Of a stretch of DNA of 64,000 nucleotides, positions 45,781 through 60,900 are shown in pieces (the first letter of the stretch is position 1; each line of letters begins with the position of its first letter). The notes beneath the pieces are model-generated. The model had not been told where the DNA came from. It did no database searches and saw only the letters and a list, made by a program, of their open reading frames with translations. This stretch comes from JAXLWB01 sp046328715 (GTDB taxonomy: Bacteria; Chloroflexota; Anaerolineae; Caldilineales; Caldilineaceae), in the NCBI GenBank assembly GCA_046328715.1, contig JAXLWB010000026.1, positions 62,001-126,000 of the forward strand. Direction: 5' to 3'. The translations under genes and the position numbers were made by a program.

Positions 45781-45823
45781 ATAAACCAAACTCATCATCA
45801 CAGCTAAAGCTTTCCTACTGCTT

Positions 45824-48736
45824 CTACCTCATCACCAGCGGCAGATAGAGTTCGGTCATCGGACTCACCGTGCTGGTAGCCTCCGGCGTAGCTGTTTGAT
45901 CCGGCGTGTTGGTGGCGGTTGGTGTTGACACTAGTGTAGCAGTTGCTATGAGAGTCGCTGTGCTAGACGAAGTCGGCGTCGCTGTAGTCGTTGGTTGTGG
46001 CGTCAAGGTCGGGGTTGCGCTGAGCGTGGGCAGCGTGGTTGAGGTTGCCGTAGCGGTTGGCTGCGGGGTGAAGGTGGGAGTCGAAGTGAAGGTAGGCAAT
46101 GTGACGGGCGTCGCGGTAGCTGTCGGTGTGGCAGTGGCATTCGGACCAGCCTGAAGTGCCAGCTTGACCGCAAAATCGTCCATCAAGTTGGTTACAACGA
46201 TAGTCACTTCACCCTGCGCCGTGCTATTGACAAGTTCGCTGGCGATGGGTTGGCCTTGATAGGTGTCCCAACGCTCCAGTTGATAGGTGCTGTTCGCTTG
46301 CAGACCGGAAATTGTCACCGTGCCAGTTACGGGTGTAACCGTGTTGTCGATGACGCGCTTCCAGGTATGGTTGGCGTTGGCGATCCAGAGGTGGACATGG
46401 GCAGCAGGGCCATTGCCACTATCCTTTTGTCCCCAAGCACGCAACGGTGCATCGGCGGGCATAATTTGGGCAGCGGCATCCCAGTAAAGCCCGTTGCTCA
46501 ACGGCACATTCTGGATAAAGTCATAGTAGCGCTTATAGATCGGATGCAGATCGACGTTGTCGTAGGCAATATGGTAAGAAGTTCCCCAGTAAGCCTCCAT
46601 CAACCCCGCGTAGTTGATACCACCCCAGATGAAGTTGTGTAACCAAATCCCTTGCTTATCCTGGCGAATTTCGGCGCTGAGTGGTGTGTAATTCTGCTCG
46701 GTAAAGCCGATTTCGCCACGTAAAACGGGTTTGTTGGCACCGGTCGGCTGCTGGGCACCGTATTCCAGGCTGCGGGCATAGGTCGCCAGCGCCGAGTCGT
46801 AGAAGTTGGGATCGGCCAAGCAGTAGCCGCCGCAGCCGCCCGTGTTGGTCGGATTTTTAGGAATGTACTGATGAATGTTGACATAATCGACATTCGGATA
46901 AGCGGGATTGGCCCAAAAGCTGTCGCGTGGATAGGAGTGCCAGAACGACGTGGTGATCATGTGCGCATTCGGATGGTCGTAGGTACAAGGTTGCTGATCA
47001 CCTGCACCAATTGCCACGCCAAAGACGCGACAATGCATATACTTGCCGAACTCATCGACTAGGTTATAAACACGGCTGCTATTGGGGTCGGCCTCATTCA
47101 TCAATTCCCAGGAGTGAATGGCGGTCGAGTAGCCCCAGCGAGCCTGCAAATAGCGCCACCACGCCTGTTGCAGCCAGCGCGTCTTAGTCACGTTACGAAA
47201 ATCACCGTAAAAGTAATCGATATTCTCGCCACCCAACTGTCCCTGCTCGTTGTAAGATTGTAGAAAACGTTCCCCTTTTTCCAGAATCACGGGGCGCAGA
47301 TAAACCCCATTCTGCTCGGCCAGTTCAACCATTTTGTCAAAGGCGTAGGCGTTGCGCTGCCCCATGTAGAGGTGATAATCCATCGAACCCTTGTCCAAAA
47401 CGTTCGGCCCGAGGTTGCCATTGCCCAGATCTTCCTGCAAGGCGACGTTGCTGACAAAGGCCAGCGGCGTCGTGCTGGCGTTGGCGGGGATATTTTCCAA
47501 GCGCATCTGCAATTCAGGCAGGAAGGAATTGTTGCCCGAAAACCAGGTGCGGGTCAGCGTCAGCCAGCCGCCGTCGATGCTGGTGTTGGTATCTTGTACG
47601 ATCGGCGATAACACCTGCCCCGAACCGGACTGACATTGCGTGCCCCAGCGCCAACCGCCTACGCTCAGCGCCAAACCGCAATCTGCCGCCCCGTTACAGG
47701 CGGCGGCGATGCTCTCACCATAATAGCGTACACGAAGCTGATAAGTGGTATTGGGCTTGACCGCCGGTTTGCTCACTTGTTGATTGATAAACATACAGGA
47801 GTCAAAGTACTCGTTGGCGGGCGAGCGCAATTGGATCACCCATTCGCTCTGGCTGTTGGCCGTGTCCCACGAGCCGTGCATACTGGTCGCTGGTACATTC
47901 GACGGGTAGTTCTGCTGCGCGCCGGTCCAGGGGTTCCAGGCCGAAGAGTAGATCGACCATTGGCTGAGCCAGAAGCGCGCCAGTTGCAGGCCATTGTCAT
48001 GCATCTTTTGGAAGACGGGCTGATTGACCTGAATCGGGTTGAGCCATTCGGGTGCCCCAGCGGTGAGGTTGTAGCCAAGGGCAGGAAAGTAGGTGCCGTC
48101 GTCATACTCAAAGTAACGGCTATCATGCTGGCTGGTGCGTACAAAGCCGTGGCTGCTGGATGGAATGACAGCAAAGTTGCCGCTAACCGTTTGGGCGCTG
48201 CCACCTTGGTCGATGGCGGACAAGCGGTATTGCCAATTCCCGACCTGATTGGGGGCAAAACGTACCTTCCAGGCGTAATTGGCGGTGGGATAGATCCAAT
48301 CCTGGTTCTCTTGCACTTGTTGGTCAAAGGCTTGGTAGTAAAAGGCGGGAACCGTGTAGACCGTCTGCCAGTTATCCGGCGTAAACTGCGCATCGACACT
48401 CACGCCAAGTTTGGCTTCTACGCCGGGAGGAGGCGACTCGTCGTAGGGCAGGTAGGGATTGCTGGCGCTGCTCTCCAGTTGAAAGCTGATTTCAAAACGA
48501 GCATAGGCAGGCATAACACCGTTGACATAGCTGGCGGCGTTGGTTGTGACATCATAGATACGAGGCACAGCCAAGGGTTGCTGAGTTTGCGCACGAGCTG
48601 CTTGCGGCCAAAGCAGGAAGCTTGCCCATAGCCAGACTAAAGCGAGGCACAGTACAAAAGATGTAAACTGTAAGTGCCACTTGGCACCCAGGATTGTGTT
48701 TTGCTGATTCTTTGTTAGGCTGGTTTGGAGTGGCAT
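45824..48736 (-). CDS. secreted glycoside hydrolase, DUF5060 domain plus clan-A (GH5-like) barrel
   Basis: 970 residues. Signal peptide ~28-50 (ends AARAQ). DUF5060-like beta domain (~60-190), then an (alpha/beta)8 barrel with N547-E548 (ELMNEADPN) as acid/base and Glu675 (LRGEIGFTE) as nucleophile, as in clan A. An inserted carbohydrate-binding-like domain may sit at ~290-430. The C-terminus is a long Thr/Pro/Ser-rich linker (~870-960) ending in ELYLPLVMR. The substrate is probably a plant or microbial polysaccharide; DUF5060 proteins often carry mannan- or galactan-active modules. It is upstream of the palindrome and has a long gap before it. Confidence 0.78.
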   Translation of the reverse strand: MPLQTSLTKNQQNTILGAKWHLQFTSFVLCLALVWLWASFLLWPQAARAQTQQPLAVPRIYDVTTNAASYVNGVMPAYARFEISFQLESSASNPYLPYDESPPPGVEAKLGVSVDAQFTPDNWQTVYTVPAFYYQAFDQQVQENQDWIYPTANYAWKVRFAPNQVGNWQYRLSAIDQGGSAQTVSGNFAVIPSSSHGFVRTSQHDSRYFEYDDGTYFPALGYNLTAGAPEWLNPIQVNQPVFQKMHDNGLQLARFWLSQWSIYSSAWNPWTGAQQNYPSNVPATSMHGSWDTANSQSEWVIQLRSPANEYFDSCMFINQQVSKPAVKPNTTYQLRVRYYGESIAAACNGAADCGLALSVGGWRWGTQCQSGSGQVLSPIVQDTNTSIDGGWLTLTRTWFSGNNSFLPELQMRLENIPANASTTPLAFVSNVALQEDLGNGNLGPNVLDKGSMDYHLYMGQRNAYAFDKMVELAEQNGVYLRPVILEKGERFLQSYNEQGQLGGENIDYFYGDFRNVTKTRWLQQAWWRYLQARWGYSTAIHSWELMNEADPNSSRVYNLVDEFGKYMHCRVFGVAIGAGDQQPCTYDHPNAHMITTSFWHSYPRDSFWANPAYPNVDYVNIHQYIPKNPTNTGGCGGYCLADPNFYDSALATYARSLEYGAQQPTGANKPVLRGEIGFTEQNYTPLSAEIRQDKQGIWLHNFIWGGINYAGLMEAYWGTSYHIAYDNVDLHPIYKRYYDFIQNVPLSNGLYWDAAAQIMPADAPLRAWGQKDSGNGPAAHVHLWIANANHTWKRVIDNTVTPVTGTVTISGLQANSTYQLERWDTYQGQPIASELVNSTAQGEVTIVVTNLMDDFAVKLALQAGPNATATPTATATPVTLPTFTSTPTFTPQPTATATSTTLPTLSATPTLTPQPTTTATPTSSSTATLIATATLVSTPTATNTPDQTATPEATSTVSPMTELYLPLVMR

Positions 48737-49371
48737 GATCCTGATCCGTAATCCTATTCGCTTTCTACTCTGGAAATTTCGACAGTAGCTACAAGAAATA
48801 TTGTCATTCTCGTAAGAACCTCCAGTTGAATATAACCTTCGAGATTCTTACGAGTGACGGTTCGGCTGCGCCGAAAAATCCAACCCAAAACCCCGTGAGA
48901 CAGTCTGTCATTCTGAGCGAAGGCTTTTTCGAGCGAAGAATCTTGCGTTGTCTGACTAACCAAGATTCTTCATCGCAAACAGCCGCTCCTCAGAATGACA
49001 AATCTATCTTCAAGGGACTGTCCCCACGGTTGGTTTCTTGATAGAATGACAGATCCTCTAGCAGGCTTTGTCGAACAGCAATTTTCATTGCTGGGTATCG
49101 ATTCAGCCTCTGCATCAATATCTTCCGGGAAGGATCCATTGCCATAGCTCGATTTCCACTATAGCCTTCCCGGAAGAGCATCGCCTGAATCGTTAGATTG
49201 CTGGTTGCGCATAATTTGTATCGTTTAATGATCAGCAATCATTGTATACCAGATTATTTGACTACGAATCAGCAAATTGGATGAATCATCCGCTACGATT
49301 GTACGAAGAAAAGAACAGGGGATGACGATGTCATCCCCTGTCACACTTATTTCTCGTCTACAGACTGCTCG
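48737..49371. repeat. intergenic region with three inverted-repeat elements
   Basis: Contains three separate hairpin elements: 48803-48858 (GTCATTCTCGTAAGAAC with GATTCTTACGAGTGAC), 48906-49000 (TGTCATTCTGAG with CTCAGAATGACA, inner GAAGAATCTTG with CAAGATTCTTC; same architecture as 13761-13855) and 49100-49192 (TCTTCCGGGAAGG with CCTTCCCGGAAGA). No gene seen. The promoter of the glycoside hydrolase gene must lie in the first part. Confidence 0.75.
49315..49341 (-). terminator. terminator after the amylopullulanase gene
   Basis: ACAGGGGATGAC (49315-49326) pairs perfectly with GTCATCCCCTGT (49330-49341), loop GAT, with a T-rich stretch (TCTTTTCTTC) downstream on the minus strand. Confidence 0.85.
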
Positions 49372-55470
<6,099 letters not shown>

Positions 55471-55940
55471 ATCAGCCGTGTGGTTGGTGATGATGTCGAA
55501 GAAGACCTTGATGCCGCGTGTGAGCAGCGTTGACTAAGGCGGTCATCTCGGCATTGCTGCCAAAGTGCGGGTCGATTTGGGTGTAATCGACCGTCCAGTA
55601 GCCATGATAGCCTGCCACAGATTCGTTGGCACCGCTGCCCTGACCGGCTTGTTCTTGAACATTGGCGTCATCCAAATCGCCGTGACACCCATCTGATCAA
55701 GGTAGTCGAGTTTGCCAGCAGACCGGCCAGGTCGCCACCGTGATAGTAGCCGCTGTCGGTCACATCGAAGCCAGTGACCGAGCGATTGCCACTCAGACCA
55801 CCGTTGTCGTTGGCAGCCGAGCCGTTGGCGAATCGATCAGGCATGACGAAGTAGAAGATACTGTCCTGCACGGGATGGCGGGCGGGCGTCTTGACGATGG
55901 CGTCGAGACTTTCGCGTGTTACCGCTGTCTACCGTGATGG

Positions 55941-57308
55941 TCAGGACATGGCTGGTGGCGTTATAGGAGAAGGTGACAGTATCACCAGCGTTGGCCACAA
56001 CAAAGGGAATATTGGTGCCACCGGGTGCGCCATTGGCACCATAGTTTTCGTCCCAAGTTTCATTGATCGCCACTTTGCCTTCGTAGCTACCGGCAGGAAT
56101 GGCGGTGGTGACGAAGGTGTAGATGCCGTCGCCATCGGCATCTTGCAGCCAGGAGCGCAGACAGTCGGCTTGCCAATCACCAGGGCAGCCCAATGCTTTT
56201 GGAAACTGCCGGGCGCAACGGCAATCACGCTGGTCTTGTTGCTCGTGATCCAGTGCGATTTGTTGTCGTAGTAGAACTTGATGGCTCCACCCGCATGTGT
56301 AAGAGGGATGTTGGGGCCATTGAGCTGTTCATTAGCCCCGTAGTTGACGTCCCAAGTGTCGTTGAGCGCCGCTTTGTATTCATAGCTGCCTGCGGCTAGG
56401 TCAAAACTCTGCTGCCAGACGTCGTCGCCCGCATCGAAGGCGAGTTCAGTGGCGGCGCAGTCGGGTTGCCAATCGCCAGGACAGCCCAGGGCAGCCTGCA
56501 AACTGCCGACCAGGGCAACAGTGTAACCTGGTCCGGGAGGAGGCGCGCTGCTGGTCGTGATCGTCATGGCGTGGCTGGTGGCATCGTAGGCAAAGCTCAC
56601 TTCATCACCTGGGTTGGCTACCGTGAAGGGAATATTCGCGCCACCGGGTGCGCCATTGGCCCCATAGTTTTCGTCCCAGGCTTCGTTGATGGCGACTTTG
56701 GCCTCGTAGGTACCGGTCGGGATAGAGGTGGTCTTGAAGGTATAGATGCTATCGCCGTCAATATCTTGTAACCAGGAGCGCAGACAGTCGGCTTGCCAAT
56801 CACCAGGACAGCCCAATGCTTTTTGAAAGCTGCCGGGTGCCACTGCGATCACACTCGTCTTGTTGCTCGTGATCCAGTGCGATTCGTGGTCGTAATAAAA
56901 TTTGACTGGAGAATCTGTGGTAAGCGAGATGGGAATATTGGGACCGTTGAGTTGGGCATTGACACCATAGTTCTCGGTCCAGGCGTCGTTGAGTGCAACT
57001 TTGTACTCATAGCTGCCGGCTGGGACCGTAAAGGTGCCTTGCCAGACAGTGTCGCCAGCGTCATAAGTCAATTTACTGGCGGCACAATCGGGTAGCCAGT
57101 CGCCAGTGCAGCCGATTTCGCCTTGCAAACTTCCCACCAGCGTGGCACTGGTGGGCGTCGGTGTATTACTGGCAAAGATGGGTTGCACGGGAAGCGCGGC
57201 AAAGACGCTGGAGGCGATTAGTGTAATCACCATCAGCGTGTGGATTGGCTGGCGGAGCTGGGTTGGATGAAACAGGGAGCGAAGCGCCAAGGATATGCTA
57301 CGTCGCAT
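55941..57308 (-). CDS. N-terminal part of amylopullulanase: signal peptide and X25-type starch-binding domains
   Basis: 455 residues as an open frame; ATG at 57308 after AAGGAGGATGGT. Signal peptide ~1-45, then three complete alpha-amylase X25-type domains and a frameshifted fourth. Each has the signature GCPGDWxxDC (GCTGDWLPDC in the first), a GSYEYK- or GTYEAK-type strand, DENYG and GGxNIP or NGPNIP. The four are arranged as two A-B pairs of ~200 residues, indicating a tandem duplication at DNA level (about 56520-57150 and 55920-56520). X25 domains accompany bacterial pullulanases and likely bind starch. The last ~30 residues after GSFQK are out of frame. Confidence 0.82.
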   Translation of the reverse strand: MRRSISLALRSLFHPTQLRQPIHTLMVITLIASSVFAALPVQPIFASNTPTPTSATLVGSLQGEIGCTGDWLPDCAASKLTYDAGDTVWQGTFTVPAGSYEYKVALNDAWTENYGVNAQLNGPNIPISLTTDSPVKFYYDHESHWITSNKTSVIAVAPGSFQKALGCPGDWQADCLRSWLQDIDGDSIYTFKTTSIPTGTYEAKVAINEAWDENYGANGAPGGANIPFTVANPGDEVSFAYDATSHAMTITTSSAPPPGPGYTVALVGSLQAALGCPGDWQPDCAATELAFDAGDDVWQQSFDLAAGSYEYKAALNDTWDVNYGANEQLNGPNIPLTHAGGAIKFYYDNKSHWITSNKTSVIAVAPGSFQKHWAALVIGKPTVCAPGCKMPMATASTPSSPPPFLPVATKAKWRSMKLGTKTMVPMAHPVAPIFPLLWPTLVILSPSPITPPAMS

Positions 57309-57401
57309 ACCATCCTCCTTAGATTAAAGATTCTTCAGTTCGTGTGGCGAAACAACAAGCAAATGGGAGCTGCTTGGTAGTTACATCACCTAAAAAGAGT
57401 C

Positions 57402-57417
57402 ATGCAACCGTTTGCAT
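57402..57417. promoter_or_regulatory. LacI-family type operator for the amylopullulanase gene
   Basis: ATGCAACCGTTTGCAT is a palindrome with only the central pair imperfect, with the CG-centred form typical of LacI/MalR-family operators. It overlaps the -10 box of the promoter and the start-site region, so a bound repressor would block initiation. The regulator gene is not in the window. Confidence 0.65.
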
Positions 57418-57444
57418 TGTATTGCAGATCGAATTATTTGTCAA
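57416..57444 (-). promoter_or_regulatory. sigma70-type promoter of the amylopullulanase gene
   Basis: On the minus strand, TTGACA (57444-57439), 17-bp spacer, TACAAT (57421-57416). It is five of six to the -10 consensus with an exact -35. The leader to the start at 57308 is about 100 bases. Confidence 0.75.
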
Positions 57445-57786
57445 TGAGTTTAAGGAAATACTAAATAAAGATACAACTTTTGTCGCTATAGAACTATTCT
57501 GTCAGTCATTTCGCCTAGATCTTTTGGACTATTCGATTTCCCAAACAGAATATTTAGAAATACAAAAGCTACTTTATTTATTTCTTTTTATTTTTAAGAA
57601 ACTGCTCATAGATATGTCCAGCCAAATCCAAACAAATAACAGATGTACAAATCGCTGAAGTTGCTACACTTATAGGCAGGCGCTGCCCTTCGTTCTCTTC
57701 ATTACTATCTCCCTCCACCACCAAGAAACATTCGAAAGCGCTGCTTTTTACGGATATGTCTTTATCTTCTTCTGCCGCCCGAAATA
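57445..57786. other. AT-rich intergenic island
   Basis: Clearly more AT-rich than the surroundings. Two short frames exist (57344-57658 plus, 57578-57853 minus, 91 residues), with no ribosome-binding site, conserved motif or neighbour link; the second takes ~25 codons from the repeat at 57787. Both are probably spurious. Confidence 0.4.
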
Positions 57787-57869
57787 GTAATACCAATTGT
57801 GGTTGCAAACGCCACTTTTTTCGCAAATATGAATCATATTCATAACGTTTCAAAGCACAATTGGCATTA
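57787..57869. repeat. MITE-like element, copy 2
   Basis: TAATACCAATTGTGGTTGCA and TTTCAAAGCACAATTGGCAT are imperfect terminal inverted repeats around an ATGAATCATATTCAT core. The same design is at 21505-21590. It ends 37 bp before the start of the cadherin-like gene. Confidence 0.75.
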
Positions 57870-57905
57870 TTTGGCAGCTTTTCTGCAAATTATCAGGTGA
57901 GAATT

Positions 57906-60900
57906 ATGGCTCAATCTATTCGTCGATACGGTGTATGGCTAGCAGGAATAGTTCTGGCCATACTTTTTAGCTGCTCTGCCCACTCGCCGCTCCAAGCAGC
58001 GGAACTAACGCAGGCGACCAACACGCCTCCCGTCGCCAACAGCGACTTTTACACCTTAACCGAGGACACGGGTCTGATCGTGCCTGCATCGCTAGGGGTG
58101 CTGCGCAATGATAGCGACACCGACAACAATGCCCTCACCGTGCAGATTCGAACCGTACCCAATCAAGGAACCGTAGACTTACATGTCGATGGATCGTTCG
58201 TCTACACACCAGACCACAACTATGCAGGTAGCGATACCTTTACCTATGTTGCCAATGATGGCGAAGCCGATTCAAATGAGGTTTCCGTTCATTTTACGAT
58301 CATCGGTGAGAACGACGCACCTATTGTGGATTCGCAGGCGATCACAATCGACGAGGATATGCCTATCGATGTCGTCTTGAACGCTCAGGATGCTGATGGC
58401 GATCCGCTGCTTTACTCGATTTTGAGAGCGCCCGTCTTGGGCATTCTGATCGGTTCCGGCGATACTGTTCTCTACTATCCAAATGACAATGTCTTTGGCG
58501 ACGATAGTTATCTGGTACAAGTGTGCGAGGATAGGGCCACGGCACTCTGCGTCAATGCAACCATTTCGATCACCATTGTTTCGGTCAATGACCCGCCCGT
58601 TGTGGATGATCAAAGCCTGGTCACCGATGAAGACATTCCTCTGGTCATTCCGCTCAACGCAGTCGATGTCGAGAACGACCCGATCCACTACAACCTACTT
58701 ATTTCGCCCACGCTCGGAACACTAAGCGGCAACAGTGATCTGCTCACCTACACGCCCGATGCGAATCTCAGCGGTTTTGATAGCTTTGTGGTTGAGGCCT
58801 GTAACGAAGAAACGCTGCCGACCTGCGACGAAGGGCTGATTGAGATCGAAATTCAGCCGGTAAACGATGCGCCTGTAGCCGTGGCGCAGGATGTTACCGT
58901 CGCCGAAGATAGCGCCGTGCCCATCACACTGCAGGGGAGTGATATCGAGGGTGACATTCTCACCTATACAGTCACCAGTCAGCCACAACATGGCCTCCTG
59001 GGTGGAAGCGCACCGAATTTGATCTACACGCCAACCGCTAATTTCAACGGCAGCGACGTCTTCACCTTCCGCACCACTGATGGCCAATACAACTCGGATC
59101 CGGCCATCGTGGCGATTACGGTGACGCCGGTCAACGATGCGCCGGTGCTCACTTCGCAACAGCTCAATGGCGATGAAGATACGCCATTGAAGATTGCCTT
59201 GCCGAGCACTGATCTGGACGGCGATCTACTCTCCTACACGATCGTCACGCCTCCAGCGCATGGAACATTGGGTGCGCTCAAGCCGACGCTGATCTATACC
59301 CCGAATGCAAATTACAATGGCAGCGACGCCTTTAGTCTGCGCGCCAGCGATGGCATTTCACTTTCGAATGTAGCAACCTTGACCTTGACGATTCATGCGG
59401 TCAATGATCCACCCACGGCTCAAGCGCAAACTTTGACCACGGATGAGGATGTTGCGCTTGCCGTAACCCTTTCTGGAAACGATGTGGACAGCGATCCGCT
59501 CTCCTACATCCTCGTCGATTCCCCGCAACATGGCAGTTTGAGCGGAACCCTTCCCAATCTCACCTACAACCCAGCCGCAAATTTCTACGGCAACGACCAC
59601 CTGACCTTCTACACCAACGATGGCAGCGCCGATTCTAATTTAGCGACCCTGAGCATTGTGATCAATCCTGTGAACGATCCACCGCAGGCTGATGCACAAA
59701 TGTTAACGACGCCACGAAACAGTGAACGCCCGATCGCCCTGACCGGCAGCGATATCGATGGTGATGCACTTGACTTTACGGTGGTTACTTCACCCACCAA
59801 CGGCTCCTTACTGGGCATCGCTCCCAATCTCATCTACACCCCGACGACTGATTACACCGGCACGGATAGCCTGACCTTTTCTGTTTGCGATCCGGGGTTA
59901 CTCTGTGCCCAGGCATTGGTAACGGTGACGGTGGGAATCACCAATACGCCGCCCGTAGCCGAGAATGGCTCGCAAACTACGGATGAGAATCAAGCGGTTG
60001 GGATCACCTTGCAGGCTTCCGATGCTGAAAACGATGCGCTGATCTACAGCGTGTTGGCTGGGCCGGCACATGGCAGTTTGAGCGGCAGCGCGCCGAATCT
60101 CACCTACACACCGGATACAAGCTACAACGGCCCCGACAGCTTCACCTTCCGCGCCAATGACGGCTGGGATGATTCAAACCTGGCCAGTGTAGCCATCACG
60201 GTGACGGCGGTCAACGATCCACCCAAAGCCAACTCGCAACAGGTGAGCATGGCGGAAGACACGCTGCGTGCGATTACGTTGACGGCCAGCGATCCGGATG
60301 GCGATCCGCTCAACTACCAAGTACTGAGCCAACCCACACACGGCACACTGAGCGGCGTTGCGCCCAATCTCAGCTACACTCCGCATGCAAACTATCATGG
60401 CAGCGATAACTTCACCTTTCGGGTCAATGATGGTCAGACGAATTCCAAGAGCGCAATTGTGATCATCACCATCACATCGATCAATGATGCACCGGTGGCG
60501 GTGGCGCAGAACCAATCCCTCAATGAAGATTCGGCGATCAGCGTAACTTTAAGCGCCAATGATGTGGATGGCGACATTTTGAGCTACAAGGTGATCGAGG
60601 CACCCGCCCACGGTCAACTCAGCGGCAGCGCGCCACAGCTAACCTATCGCCCAAATGCCAACTATCATGGCAGCGACCAATTTGTCTTTGTGAGCAACGA
60701 TGGCAAGCTGGATTCTAACTCAGCCAGGATCGATCTGACGATAGTAGCGCAAAACGATGCCCCGGTCGCCCAGGCACAACAGCGCATCTTGAACGAAGAC
60801 CAACCCTTAACCATCACCTTGAGCGCCAGTGACAGTGATAACGATTCGCTCACCTACGCGATTGTAACGCCACCGCAACATGGAACAGTGAGCGGCAGTG

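Noticed and set aside
57344..57853. Two small proteins in the AT-rich island
   Set aside because: No homology signs, no start context, and the minus-strand one borrows codons from the MITE-like repeat.
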